Below, piece by piece: positions 21,897 to 31,908 of a stretch of 64,000 bases of DNA. A program made the translations under genes and the position numbers. The stretch covers positions 96,204,612-96,268,611 of the forward strand of contig CM043945.1 in assembly GCA_014529385.2 (NCBI GenBank). Direction: 5' to 3'. The notes under the pieces were generated by a model. The model worked only from the letters and a program-made list of their open reading frames with translations. It had not been told where the DNA came from and searched no databases. Source of the DNA: Adiantum capillus-veneris. Its lineage: Eukaryota; Streptophyta; Polypodiopsida; Polypodiales; Pteridaceae. Every line of letters begins with the position of its first letter. Positions within the stretch are counted from its first letter, which is position 1.

Positions 21897-24517
21897 GTCT
21901 CTTGAAGCCTTTTAAAGGCGATGTGCCCGATGATGAGGAGCCAGATTAGCAATTCTGAGTGGAGGAAAGCGAGGAGATACTTGTTCCTGAACAGATATTG
22001 GCACATAAAGATAGAAAGATTAAAGGTAAAGTGATTAGGGGTTCTTGGTTAAATTCAAGAACAATCCTGCATTCGATGCGAAGTGGATGGAGGAGGACCT
22101 AGCAGATACTCCTCAGATTGTGGAACTTTATCTTGAAGCATTCGGTTTAGCGTAGTCTACTCCGATAGAACCCCAATTTCAGCATGGGTGAATCTAGTGC
22201 AACGGATTTGCACAAGAGGGGAGTCACTCCGCTCCTTTGACAACAAATAACCCCGATTTTTGATATAGAGTCATTGATGTCCCTTTGGGTTTCACGGATA
22301 CTACTGGGCTAACAATATTCTGTTGTATGACTTTAAGAACTGGAATTTTTTAAAATGAAAATTATACTGATTGATTTGTACTTGACATACTTGAGTGCAG
22401 GAACTGAAAGACGAAATGACTGCAGCATTTCGGTCTCATACACATGAAAAGCATTGTGAATTCTCCTAGTATCGCACAGCTTCAATCTAAAGAAGACATC
22501 ATTTATCTTTTCTTTTATTTGGAAAGGTCCATAGTGTCTCATGCTAAGCTTTGGAAAAATCCGCTCCTTTCCCTTTGTCTTTCTCAGGCGTGCCTTCTCA
22601 AAACGTAAGAGCACCCAATCGTCTTCCTTTCATTTCAAATCGCGACAATGTCAATCTGCTACCTTCTTTTGTCTTTCTTGAGATTTCGCTAAAGCCTCCC
22701 GAACCTTGGCAAAAGCAGTGTCCAAGTCCCTCGTGTCCTGATCGGCTTCAAAAATCTTATCTTTCGTGCTTAGGAAGGGTAGAACCTTTGTAGCACCTTC
22801 AATAATCTCAAATGGCGCCTTCCCCGTCGAAGAGTGGATCGTGTTATTGTAGGCAAATTCCACCAAGGGCAAAAACTTTTCCCATTGAGTCTTCTGATCA
22901 GAAATGTAAGACTTCAATAAATCCAGTACGATTGAATTTGCAATCTCAAATTGTCCATCTGTCTGCGGGTGGAAAGATGACGAAAACTGCAACCGTGTGC
23001 CAATGTTCTCCCAAATAGCCTTCCAAAACAAACTCGTGAATTGGGGATCTCTGTCAGAAACTATTGTCTCGGGCATGCCATGTAATCTGAATATTGGGGA
23101 CATTAACAGTCTCGCTAAATGATCCAGCTTGACTCTTTTCTTCACTGGAATGAAATGAGCTTTCTTCCTAAATCTGTCAATAACAGTCCAGATACCATCG
23201 TGTCCACTCTGTGTCTTCGGGAGATCAAAAATGAAATGCATAGCAATACTTTCCCAAGGGTAGGTGGGAATGGATAAAGGCTGTAACAATCCCTATGCTT
23301 TATACATGTCAAACATGACCTTCTGGCATACCAAGCAACTGCGTACAAAATCGTCCACGTCCTTCGTGAGTCTCGGCCAAAAGAAGTAACGCTCCACACC
23401 TTTCAAGGTGGTGTCAATGCCGCGGTGAACCGTAAATGGTGGACAATGGCATTCAGTTAGAACCTTTTCCCTGAACGGTTGTGTAACGCACAACATCGTT
23501 TTCTTCATAAAGTAGCCATGCCATATGGATTATCCCGCTACTGCCTCCCCATTCTGTATTTGATTGAATACATCAGAAAAATCTGGATCCGTGGCGTACT
23601 GATCGACCATGTCCTCGAAGCTTCTATGATGAAGCACGGAAATAGCCAAGACCAACGGCTTCCGAGACAAAGCATCTGCCACCAAGTTCTTATGTCCATG
23701 TACATGGACAATCTGGAAGTGAAACCGTGACAAGATGTTAGCCCATCGCATTTGCTTTTCCGAAAGCTGCTTCTGTGACAAGAAGTAGCGTAAACTCTGA
23801 TGATCAATGAAGACCATAAAATCAGCTCCAAGAAGGTAATGTCGCCACTGAGTAAGAGCATGGATAACTGCCAAAAGCTCTTTCTCATAAATCTGTGTTG
23901 TCGATTCCGGCCTTGAAAACAATCGGCTCTCACAGCCAATGACGTGGCCTTCTTTCATTAAGACAGCACCCAGACGACGACCACAAGCATCACAATATAT
24001 TTCGAATGACTTTTGCAAATCCGGCAAAGTCAAAATTGGTCCTGTAGTCAATTTCTCTTTCAAAGTCTGAAAGGCAGTCACCTCTCTGGGTCCCCACGAG
24101 AAAGGGACTCCTTTCTGTGTCAAGATATGCAAAGGGGAAGCAACCTTTGCGAATTTTCTAATGAACCGCCGATAGAAAGAACATAAGCCCAAAAAGCTTC
24201 TTACTTCATGAACATTTTTCAAATCTGGCCAATCACGTATAGTCTCAATCTTGGCCAGGTCCATCTGTGTCCGAAAAAGTGTATCTCCAATAAGAAAAAT
24301 TCACTCTTCTTGGCATTGATTACTAACTTGTGATCTCGCAATGCCTGAAAGACCTGTAGAGCAGATGTTGTCTATGTGCTGCCTCATCCTTGGAGAAGAC
24401 TATAACATCATCAAAGAAAGTGCCAACAAAAGATCTGTACTCTCTGAAAATCCTATCCATCATTCGGTTAAAAGTCTGGCGCATTGGTAAGGCCAAAAGG
24501 CATCACCAAAAACGTCA
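21897..24517 (-). pseudogene. Gy-B pol remnant: RT (C-terminal part), RNase H, integrase, inverted chromodomain
   Basis: From right to left on the minus strand: RT from VMPFGL (with LPNAP changed), FFDDVIVFSK near 24400, and RSFLGLCSFYRRFI near 24190. RNase H follows in 24050-23750 (YCDACGRRLGAVLM, YEKELLAVIHALTQWRHYLL). The integrase HHCC domain is near 23440 (HRGID, C-L-V-C). The integrase core is at 23289-22651 (IAMHFIFDLP, VSDRDPQFTS, HPQTDGQFEIAN). At about 22436 the reading direction flips: the chromodomain (VPEQILAHKDRKIKGKVI) and following sequence are on the plus strand at 21897-22436. RT upstream of VMPFG, the protease and most of gag are missing. Confidence 0.88.
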
Positions 24518-25703
24518 TGTGCACATCTAACCCTATGTGTACGTGGACAAGCTACTTCATGACATGAAATCAGTTCAGTTCAGTTAGCCTAGCTTAGGAA
24601 GTGTTATGGCACTTTCGTGAGTCTGTTCGCAGACCGTGCATGTCCAGGCACTTAGAGTAGATGCATATCCTCTGGTTGCACACAGCATGACCATCAGATT
24701 ACAGTCAGAACCCATCAAGAGCATTTTTACAGTGCATAGACCTATTTTCCCTATTTAGTCATTTTTCACTTATTATTATTAAGTGACTTTTGTTGGGAAC
24801 TGGGTAGGGCAATTTGACAAGCATGTATATAAGAAACCCTAGCGCTAGCATTCTCTGGGAGAACAGGCAGCAAGGACCTGACATCCAACAGCGCACCTTC
24901 TCAGCAAGACACACACCGACGGATGACTTAGCGCTTTCTGCCAAGAACAGCCAGCGTTTTCTTCAAGTGCAGATTCAGCCCAGTGTGTTGCAGTTGCAGC
25001 AGCCTGGCGACAGTAGACATAGCAGATCCCCCAACGTTTTTGCAGCAAGATCAGAACAGACCTAGCGTTTTTGGATCAGCAAAGCAACACAACGTTTTGT
25101 AGATTCTCCGTGACAAGACCATCATTAGCATCAGCGTTTTCAGTTTTCAACAGTCAGACTCCGCAATAGAACCCCCAAACCTCGTAGATCACACCTTCCC
25201 GTAGTAGATCATCGCCGCACGGTCAGATCCACCAAAGTTTGCAAATTCAGCCCAGAAAACACAGATTTCAGCATCTGCGTTTTCAGCGCGTCGTCGTTGC
25301 ATCGTCGTCATCGCCGTCGTCACCGACATAGAGTCAGAATTCAATAGATAAAGATTTGCAGATATCAGCCATTAGCGTTTTCAGATTTCAGCCCATCTCG
25401 TCGCCATCCTCATCGTCGTCGACATCGTCGGCAAGTTCAAAGCATTGTAGAGATTTGTGCAATCAATAGTAGACTGCTCTCGCCATAGAGTGGGGCCTTC
25501 GGAGGAGAGTTTGACAACAGTCTGGTGTCGTAATCTTCTCTCTCTATCTCTCAGTCTCAGCACCTTCATTCACAGTGTTCACCACTTTGTTTGTGTCCAT
25601 TGCACTCTCTCACTAAAGGAACGGAAGGCTCTCCCTTCCGTAAGTAAAAGGAGGAGCACTCATCTTGAGCAAAGTTCAACATTCACTTCCGCTGCACCTT
25701 ACA
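24518..25703 (+). repeat. Element F 5' LTR (1186 bp)
   Basis: TGTGCACATCTAACC to GCACCTTACA. A TATA box (TGTATATAAG) is at 24821-24830, followed about 30 nt later by a likely transcription start. Downstream, 24950-25400 is rich in a recurring CAGCGTTTTCAG phrase and in TCGTCGTC runs. It lacks the AAATACCGAAAGGGGCGCC motif of the other gypsy LTRs, so it belongs to a different lineage. Confidence 0.8.
24821..24830 (+). promoter_or_regulatory. TATA box of element F LTR
   Basis: TGTATATAAG, followed by AAACCCTAGCG, in the middle of the U3 side of the LTR. This is the best core promoter I can see in the window. Confidence 0.6.
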
Positions 25704-26158
25704 TTGGTATTAGAGCTTTGGCAGTGTTCTGTATCACTCAAGGAAAGAACCACATAATGTTTTTTACTTGTTGTGGTCGCACGTAACCCAAGTCCACTTG
25801 GGCGTGTCGATTCCTGATCGTGTTTTTGAAGAGTGATAGGAATCCCAAGAAAGAAGGGCTTGTCCAACCTCCCCTTGTGCCTCTTTTACTCATTGAGAGC
25901 GGACCGTGCACTTAGCGGCCGGCCAATCGACGTGAGGTGGGAAAAAGCAACCTTGGTGTGAGTGCAAGGCCGCCAAGGGGTGCGCCCGCAGGAAAGAGAA
26001 GAGCTCGGTAAGAGAAGATCCTTCTCTAACACAGATTGCAAGCTAACGAAGAACCTCAAGACTCAAGACCCTCAAGAACCTCAAGACCCCCAAGAACCCA
26101 AGAACCACAAGAACCCAAGTTCCTGGTGAACTTAAGAACCCAAGACTTCAGCGTATGG

Positions 26159-26783
26159 TTATTACCCGAAGTGGAATGGATACTTCGCATGGAGGTAATG
26201 AGCATGGGAGTGGCGAAGAAGAATTTACCCTAAACCGGGAGGTTTTTCCGACCCTCCCCCTTCCCCATCAACGCCAAGGATTGTACCAAATCCGATGGAG
26301 GCTTTGGTCAAGACGATGATGGACCAAGATTGCGAGTGCGACGAAAGAATAGCCGCATTCGATTGCGAGTGCGAAGAAAGAATAGCCGAATTCGATCGCA
26401 AGTGCGAAGAACGACGGTTAGAAAGTGAAGCGCAGAGAGCCCAACACATGCAAGAGTTGTTTCGACTCTTTTCTAGTGTGCGGACGCAAATTGACAAGAA
26501 TCAGGAAAAGGAGACTCTCTCAGTCTTTTCTTCTCCAAAGCACGACACACATGATTTGCATTATAATGATAAGCATGATGATTTGCATGATCGAGATGTG
26601 ATTATTCACGAGCATGATGTTTTGCAGGATAAAGATGTGATTGTTCACAAGGATGATGGTTTAGTTGATACTTTGTGTAGTGAAGCTACCTCATTGCAGA
26701 TTCGATCAGTCACGAAGAACCGATCTTGGCTCTCGAGTCGAGGTCCAAAGAACCCCTACAGGAAGTATTCTGTGTTCGAATGA
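26159..26783 (+). pseudogene. Element F gag-like region with Cys/Glu coiled repeat and His/Asp-rich tail
   Basis: A first frame opens with MVITRSGMDTSHGGNEHGSG at 26158, a start style seen in plant gypsy gag proteins. The frame then shifts near 26290. From 26295 the protein has three near-repeats (CECDERIAAFD, CECEERIAEFD, RKCEERRLESE), forming a charged helix. This is followed by a His/Asp-rich stretch (KHDDLHDRDVIIHEHDVLQD) ending at TGA 26781-26783. No capsid or zinc-knuckle motif is visible. The Cys/Glu repeat and His tail are unusual, and I do not recognise the family. Confidence 0.5.
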
Positions 26784-26792
26784 TTAATCGGC

Positions 26793-27002
26793 ACTTTTTG
26801 CAAATTTTGGATCCTTCGCAATTTTAATCATCTGCTTTGTTGCCTCGTCAACCAATTGTCGACGTTCCATCTCTTCAATCTCGAACTGAGTAGGCCGAGG
26901 TGGGCCGTACTCTTCCTCTGATTGCTCATGAGAATCTTCTTCGTGATCTCCTCCCGCATTCGCAGATCCAGAAGAAGTCGACTGTTTCTTGTTGGAATCC
27001 AT
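26793..27002 (-). pseudogene. Gy-B gag N-terminal remnant
   Basis: From ATG at 27002 the protein reads MDSNKKQSTSSG, an acidic linker, then FEIEEMERRQLVDEATKQMI and KIAKDPKFA. The MERRQL...KDPKFA stretch recurs in Gy-H gag (57469-57400), so the identification rests on that pairing. The rest of gag is gone, replaced by element F. Confidence 0.8.
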
Positions 27003-27051
27003 AAGTGTCGCGAGAAAAGGATCTGATTTCTCAATAGAAGAGAAATTGGTC

Positions 27052-27065
27052 GTGCTGTGATACCA
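27052..27065 (-). other. Gy-B primer binding site
   Basis: Minus strand TGGTATCACAGCAC, an iMet-type primer site one or two bases after the 5' LTR. Confidence 0.75.
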
Positions 27066-27066
27066 C

Positions 27067-27570
27067 GGTAACAAACTTGGGCACCCCAAGTCAAGATTCT
27101 ACCGCGACACCACAGAGATTCAATGCACAGACAGTTCACAAAATTGACACGGCCCGACGTAGTTCCGTGCCTAGAGGTATTGGCCCCAAAGACTGGTGCC
27201 CCTTTCGGTATTTCTTCTTGTATTAATCTGTGTTCAAAGTACAAGAGAGCGGGTAAGTACAAGGGATGCCCCAAAAGCAGAGCCCGAAAATCTCTAAATT
27301 CAAAAGCTTATAATCTCCAAAAGCAATTGTCCCAAAAGTTGCCATCAAAAGCAATCAGCGCGTTTTGTGGAATCTGTCCATACAGTCGGCGTAAAACGCG
27401 GAGATCGTACAACCAGCATAAAACGCCGAAGTCCGTACGCCCTACCGCGTCAGCAAGTCAACGTGATTTTTGGGTATCCTACAGCATGACAGCATGCTGT
27501 GATTAATTGTTGTGTCACTTGCCATAAGTTGGGACAACTTCTAGGGTTGCCACGTCACCAATTTGTGACA
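27067..27570 (-). repeat. Gy-B 5' LTR (about 504 bp)
   Basis: Pairs with 20508-21066. Ends AATTTGTGACA at 27570 next to the target duplication ATGGG. The R motif (minus) is at about 27194-27219. Relative to the 3' LTR it lacks a segment between GCGGGTA and AGTACAAG near 27260. Confidence 0.9.
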
Positions 27571-27575
27571 ATGGG

Positions 27576-29496
27576 GCCGTCCCACAAACAGCATTGAGTC
27601 TCCAGTGGGTGACCACAGGCTGCGCATTCTACCGAGAGACCATTGTGTACCAACCAATTCCCCACTGCAATAGCTCTATGCACTACTAGCAACTGAAACA
27701 TGGTGACTCTCCTCGGTTGTCTGTTATCCCACAAGCGCTCCCAAAAAAACTAACAAGAACTCGGCTGTGAGACCCTCCTCCTGCCAATGAAGTGCTGCAG
27801 CAAGACGAGTCTCTCTCCCTGCTATCAAAATGTGGCGCCTTAGATGAGTTGTGTACTGAAAGAAAAGGGTCCTTGGGTGATCTGCTGAGAGAAAGAATTC
27901 TGTCAAAACCACTCTCCCGAGTCCCACTACACTCGTACCAAAGATCGGCTCTCCTAAGCCCAAAGCCGTCAATGTCCTGACCCAAGATCTGTCGCGTCAG
28001 GATCTAAGAGACAAGTCCTCCCACTAATGCCCACAACTCAGATCCTCTGAAATCAGCACTCTGCCACCTGTGGTGCCTCAACCGAGACTTTGTGGAGACG
28101 ACCCTCTCCCTGAACCTCAAAGTACATGCAAGATCCTTTCTCTCAACAAGCCCTAGCTCCAATGAGGACCTCCAAACGCGTGAAAGCCCCCATCTAGCGG
28201 GGAGCTGTCGGTTCAAGATGGTATGCCACTCAGCAGGCATAGCCTCTATAATGTCCTGGCACATGCTCTGCATCCCCCTCATCACACGCATTTGAGTGCT
28301 CTGAATCTCCTCGGGAAGACCTGAAAACTGCAGTCGGTCCCCAAAAGTATGTGTCAGACCCTTACCATGGTACCCCAAGAAACATGAGGCATGCTACCAT
28401 CCATGTGACCTCGCTATTTACTGACCAAAGGGTTCCAAACACGAGGCTACCTCAAGCTCCTCAATGCAAGTGGGCCAGTGCTACTCAAGGCCACTCCGCA
28501 GCTGCTCCCAAGACCTTAGTAGGCTCACATCAAAGCCATCCTCCCAACTCCTGCTGAGGACAACTTTGCGCATCTCTATGAAAACCCACTTGGTGGAAGG
28601 GCTCCATGGGCCGCCCAGCTGAGGGACTTAGGTATGAATCCGGTGTAGGAATAACTCCTTCCAGGGCTACTCCCCTGGAAGAAGTCCTCTAATCACAAGC
28701 TTCCCAAGGAGGGCTCTACTCTGCCATGATGGATCAATCATCACCAACCCTCCCTAAAAGCAAGGTAAAGTGATGACATGCCAGGAAACTCTGGCCCGAG
28801 TTGACTGAGTGTCACGCCCTGACCACAAAAAATTCTTGATCAGCCTCTCCAGATGTCTAATGCATGAACTCGAGAAGATCCAGCAAGACGTGATGTACCA
28901 CATAGTAGTTAAAAGCACCTGGTTGGCCACTACAACCCTGCCAGCCAAAGAGAGCCATGTTGAGCTCCAATAGAGCAGTTTCCCCCTAATGGAGAGGAGG
29001 AGAGGCAATCTGCTGCTCTAGAGATGAATCCAAACCAACCTGACAGCCCCAATAGAGTACGGTTTTCCTTGGGGGGATCCACCTAAACCCTCTCCAAGAA
29101 CCAAGTAGGCATGGGAGCACTGCCAACCTAGGAAGCCATTGTCTTCCTCCAATAGATCAATGCTCCCGATGCACAACAAAACACCTCGAGAGCTTGCTCA
29201 CACTTGAGCAAATTGGCCTCCTGGCCCTCCAAATACATGCCTGAGTCGTCAGCAAACTCAGCATCCAGAAGCTCATCTCTCCTAGTAGGAAGTGCTAATC
29301 CTAGCAAACCAACCTCCTGTGAAGTCAAAAATCTGCTCATCGCGTCAGCATAGAAGAGAAAAAGAAAGGGGGCAAGCAGGCAGCCATGTCTAACTGATCG
29401 CGTGAGCATGAAGCGTTCCCCTCTTCCAACTGCCAAAAGCACCTGACTGTGCACACCTGTAGAAAGCTGACACTGCCCTCAAGAAAGTCCCGGTCA
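27576..29496 (-). pseudogene. LINE-2 ORF2 middle part: RT palm/thumb to zinc-binding domain
   Basis: Best preserved at 29454-29128: FMLTRSVRHGCLLAPFLFLF, then the catalytic EFADDSGMYLEGQEANLLKC. Further on, at 29008-28754, is LLYWSSTWLSLAGRVVVANQ, and at 28378-27686 are weaker segments homologous to LINE-1. Compared with LINE-1, LINE-2 keeps the FADD box and the stretch before it intact. Stops and frameshifts are frequent. The left end (27571) abuts Gy-B and the right end (29496) abuts Gy-K. Confidence 0.82.
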
Positions 29497-30149
29497 TGTA
29501 ACAGACTTGGACACTCCAAGTCAAGAATCAATCACGACAGCACCAAATAACCACTTCAAAACAGTTCACACTTCACAACAGATTTGCACTGGCCCGGCGG
29601 AGTTCCGTGCCTAGAGATATTGGCCTCATAGATTGGCGCCCCTTTTGGTATTTCTTTATGTATTAATCAATGTTCACAGTACAAGAGGGCAGTTAGGGTT
29701 TCACTCTCAGACTCTGCGTCCAAATGCTCTGCAGAGTGTGCCCAAACCGCTTATTTATTGTTTACAAGGGTTGCCAAAAGCAGAGTCCCAAAAGCTTCAA
29801 ATCAAAAGCATAAAATAAAGCAAAGTATCCTCTTTCTCTTTCTCTTTGTCTTTCTCATACTAGCGTAGAGAAAAGCTGCCGCCAAAAGCTGGCCCTTTTT
29901 TTCCGTATTTTACGCCGCAAAAAGCGGGTAGGGCCGTACGGTGCCACGTCATCAAATCAACGCTGCCCTAGAGTTAGGGTTAGGGTTAGGGTTAGGGTTA
30001 GGGTTTATGACAGTTTTTAGTGTTAGGATTAGGGTTAGGGTTTTTGGCAGATTTTAGGGTTAGGGTTTCCAAAATTAGGATTTTCAGCAACAGTCAGGGT
30101 TAGGGTTTCCCGCACACTCTCGAACACACGTCATCACTTTGTGACATAC
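29497..30149 (-). repeat. Gy-K 3' LTR with TTAGGG runs
   Basis: A 653-bp LTR related to those of Gy-B and Gy-H. The R motif (minus) is at about 29635-29658. Its U3 part (29965-30110) contains five perfect TTAGGG units at about 29971-30002, then scattered TTAGGG/AGGGTTT units. The truncated partner LTR at 31702-31903 has the same, shorter array. Confidence 0.88.
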
Positions 30150-30749
30150 CCCCCTCTTGAAAGCATTGCAATTGCCCTCGATTACGCCTGCAAAACAGAT
30201 AGAAGCCATAAACCGTCTTAGCAGACACTGACTGTTAGTACCTACGTACTAGGAACACACATCTAGCACATGTACCAATCGACAATCACATCACAGGACA
30301 TCACTAGACATCACAGGACATCACATAACATTCAACATACATTCGGATCTTAGACCATGATTTATCGGCAATGTAGCTAGCAATCGCATCTAGATCCAAT
30401 CAGGACCTCATCGATGTCCGATTGACTAACCCCTATTGCAACCATGTCTATTCGAGATCAATCAGACCAAATGTTGCAATCATTTCGTCTATTACTTCCT
30501 GCACTTAAAAGTAGTCAAGAACAAATCAGTATCATAATCAAGAATTCCATTTCATAAAGTCATACAGCAGAATACTGTCAGCTTTCAGTATCCCTGAAGC
30601 TCAAAGAGACACCAGTGACTCTAGTATCTAAATCAAGGCATTTGTTGACAAAGGAGCGGAGTAACTCCCCTCTTGTGCATCCCACTGCACCAAATCTCCG
30701 GCCAAGCTGAATTATGGGTTCCATTTGGAGTAGACTATGCTAAACCAAA

Positions 30750-31700
30750 GGCATCGAGGTAAAGTTTCACAACCTGAGGAGTATCTGCTAGGTCCTCCTT
30801 CTCCATCCACTTCGCATCCAATGCAGGATAGTTCTTGAACTTAACCAAGAACCGCCTTCAGAATTTACCTTTATTCTTCGTATCCTTATGTGCCAAAATC
30901 TGTTCAGGAACAAGGATCTCCTTTACGACCCAAGGTGAGCCGCTCAATCTGTTCTCTGAACGAAATCTTTTTGAATGAAGAGGCGGGTAGAAAAGAGCTC
31001 CAGAACCTCTCACAATAAGCATCCATTGTATCTCTCTTGGTCATTCGAAGATGGTTCCAAGCAGCTCGTATATCGCGTTCATACTCTTGCGTCAACCAAG
31101 AAGAAATAAAAAGCTTCTTAAATTTCAGCCATTTAACTGGCGTAGTCTTGTTTAAAAGAAGTGTGGACTACCAAGTTCGAGCATTCCCCTTAAAATAAGA
31201 GGCAGCTCTCCGAATCTTGGAGTGCTCAGAGTAGCGTCCTCCCGCGAAAGCGATGTCAAACTGCTGTATAAAAGACAAAGCGTTCGAAGCATCTTTGTGT
31301 CCTGAAAAAGTGTCAAATTTGATGGACTGTCCACCTTCCTTAAACTCTCGAACTTTCTTGCTTTCATTTTCCAGAAAGTCATACTGGTTGGCTTTATAAA
31401 AATTCTTCTTGTTCGCATAAAATTTTCCGTCATCGGAGTCTTAACTGTCTGTAGACGAGTCCTCTGTAGAACTGCCACTCACTCGGCGAGATTTAGACTT
31501 CTTTGCCTTTTTCTTGCCCTTTCCGAAGCGTTGTTTCTAGCTTCGCTTTTTACCGTTTCTGTCTTCTTCGCTCGAATCTGAAGAGCTAGAAGAACTGTCA
31601 GAAGAAGAAGAAGAAAAAGAACTGGGTACTTCTTCAAATCGAACACGCTTCTTCTCTTTCTTTGCTTTGTCAAATGTCGACAGACGATCCAAATAACCAA
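30750..31700 (-). pseudogene. Gy-K gag joined to chromodomain tail
   Basis: Gag pieces on the minus strand: an acidic and Lys/Ser-rich N-terminus (31700-31479), the start of the gag domain (31478-31152), and its end (31095-30925, ERDIRAAWNHLRMTKRDTMD, then AYCERFWSSFLPASSFKKIS). Right after REQIERLTLG, near 30925, the sequence switches to chromodomain-type coding (EILVPEQIL in another frame, then RFLVKFKNYPALDAKWM-like sequence to about 30780). About 4 kb of pol present in Gy-H is thus deleted at one junction. Confidence 0.82.
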
Positions 31701-31701
31701 G

Positions 31702-31903
31702 TAGGGCCGTACAGTGCCACGTCATCAGATCAGCGCTGCCCTAGGGTTAGGGTTAGGGTTTATGACAGTTTTTAGGGTTAGGATTAGGGTTGAGTTTCTT
31801 GCAGATTTTATGGTTTGCAGGTTTTAGGGTTAGGGTTTTCAGCAGCAGTCAGGGTTAGGGTTTCCCGCATGCTCTCAGGCAGACACGTCATCACTTTGTG
31901 ACA
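31702..31903 (-). repeat. Gy-K 5' LTR fragment (U3 end only)
   Basis: Matches the U3 part of the 3' LTR from GTAGGGCCGTACRGTGCCACG to CTTTGTGACA, ending exactly at the target duplication. The R and U5 parts and the primer site are deleted; gag sequence abuts at 31701. Confidence 0.88.
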
Positions 31904-31908
31904 GGTCA

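Larger units (their letters stand above)
24518..26792 (+). mobile_element. LTR element F: 5' LTR plus gag, truncated, inside Gy-B
   Basis: A plus-strand LTR (24518-25703) is followed directly by a primer site TTGGTATTAGAGC (25704-25716) and a gag-like coding region (to 26783). It then stops at about 26785-26792, where minus-strand gag of Gy-B resumes. There is no pol, polypurine tract or 3' LTR. The 5' junction follows CGTCA (24513-24517); a matching duplication on the other side is not seen. Insertion followed by a deletion that removed both its 3' half and about 2.4 kb of Gy-B explains the arrangement. Confidence 0.8.
20508..27570 (-). mobile_element. Gy-B: Ty3/gypsy element with both LTRs and target duplication ATGGG
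   Basis: The LTRs are 20508-21066 (3') and about 27067-27570 (5'), flanked by ATGGG at 20503-20507 and 27571-27575. The polypurine tract (minus: CTTTCAAGAGGGGGG) abuts the 3' LTR, and a primer site TGGTATCACAGCAC abuts the 5' LTR, so it is read on the minus strand. Inside are gag remnants (27002-26793), a large gap filled by LTR element F, then RT, RNase H, integrase and chromodomain. A MITE (21146-21765) and an inversion (about 21897-22436) lie near its 3' end. The 5' LTR is about 56 bp shorter, mostly through one deletion near 27260. Confidence 0.92.
29497..31903 (-). mobile_element. Gy-K: internally deleted gypsy element, target duplication GGTCA
   Basis: GGTCA at 29492-29496 and 31904-31908 brackets a 2407-bp element on the minus strand. 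The 3' LTR (29497-30149) begins TGTAACAGACTTGG and ends CTTTGTGACA, followed by the same polypurine tract as Gy-B (CTTTCAAGAGGGGGG, minus). The internal part holds only gag (31700-30925) and the chromodomain C-terminus (about 30915-30750); protease, RT, RNase H and most of the integrase are absent. The 5' LTR is cut to 31702-31903, with R, U5 and primer site missing. It could only have moved, if at all, with proteins supplied in trans; the deletions may also be later. Confidence 0.9.

Noticed and set aside
26040-26115. Possible short CRISPR-like or satellite array (AAGAACC(T/C)CAAGA repeats)
   Set aside because: It is a degenerate run of about 10-bp units without spacers of constant length in a plant retroelement leader; not a CRISPR array.
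29970-30004. A chromosome end or healed telomere
   Set aside because: The TTAGGG run is short, lies inside a gypsy LTR, and is repeated in the partner LTR at 31740; sequence continues normally on both sides.
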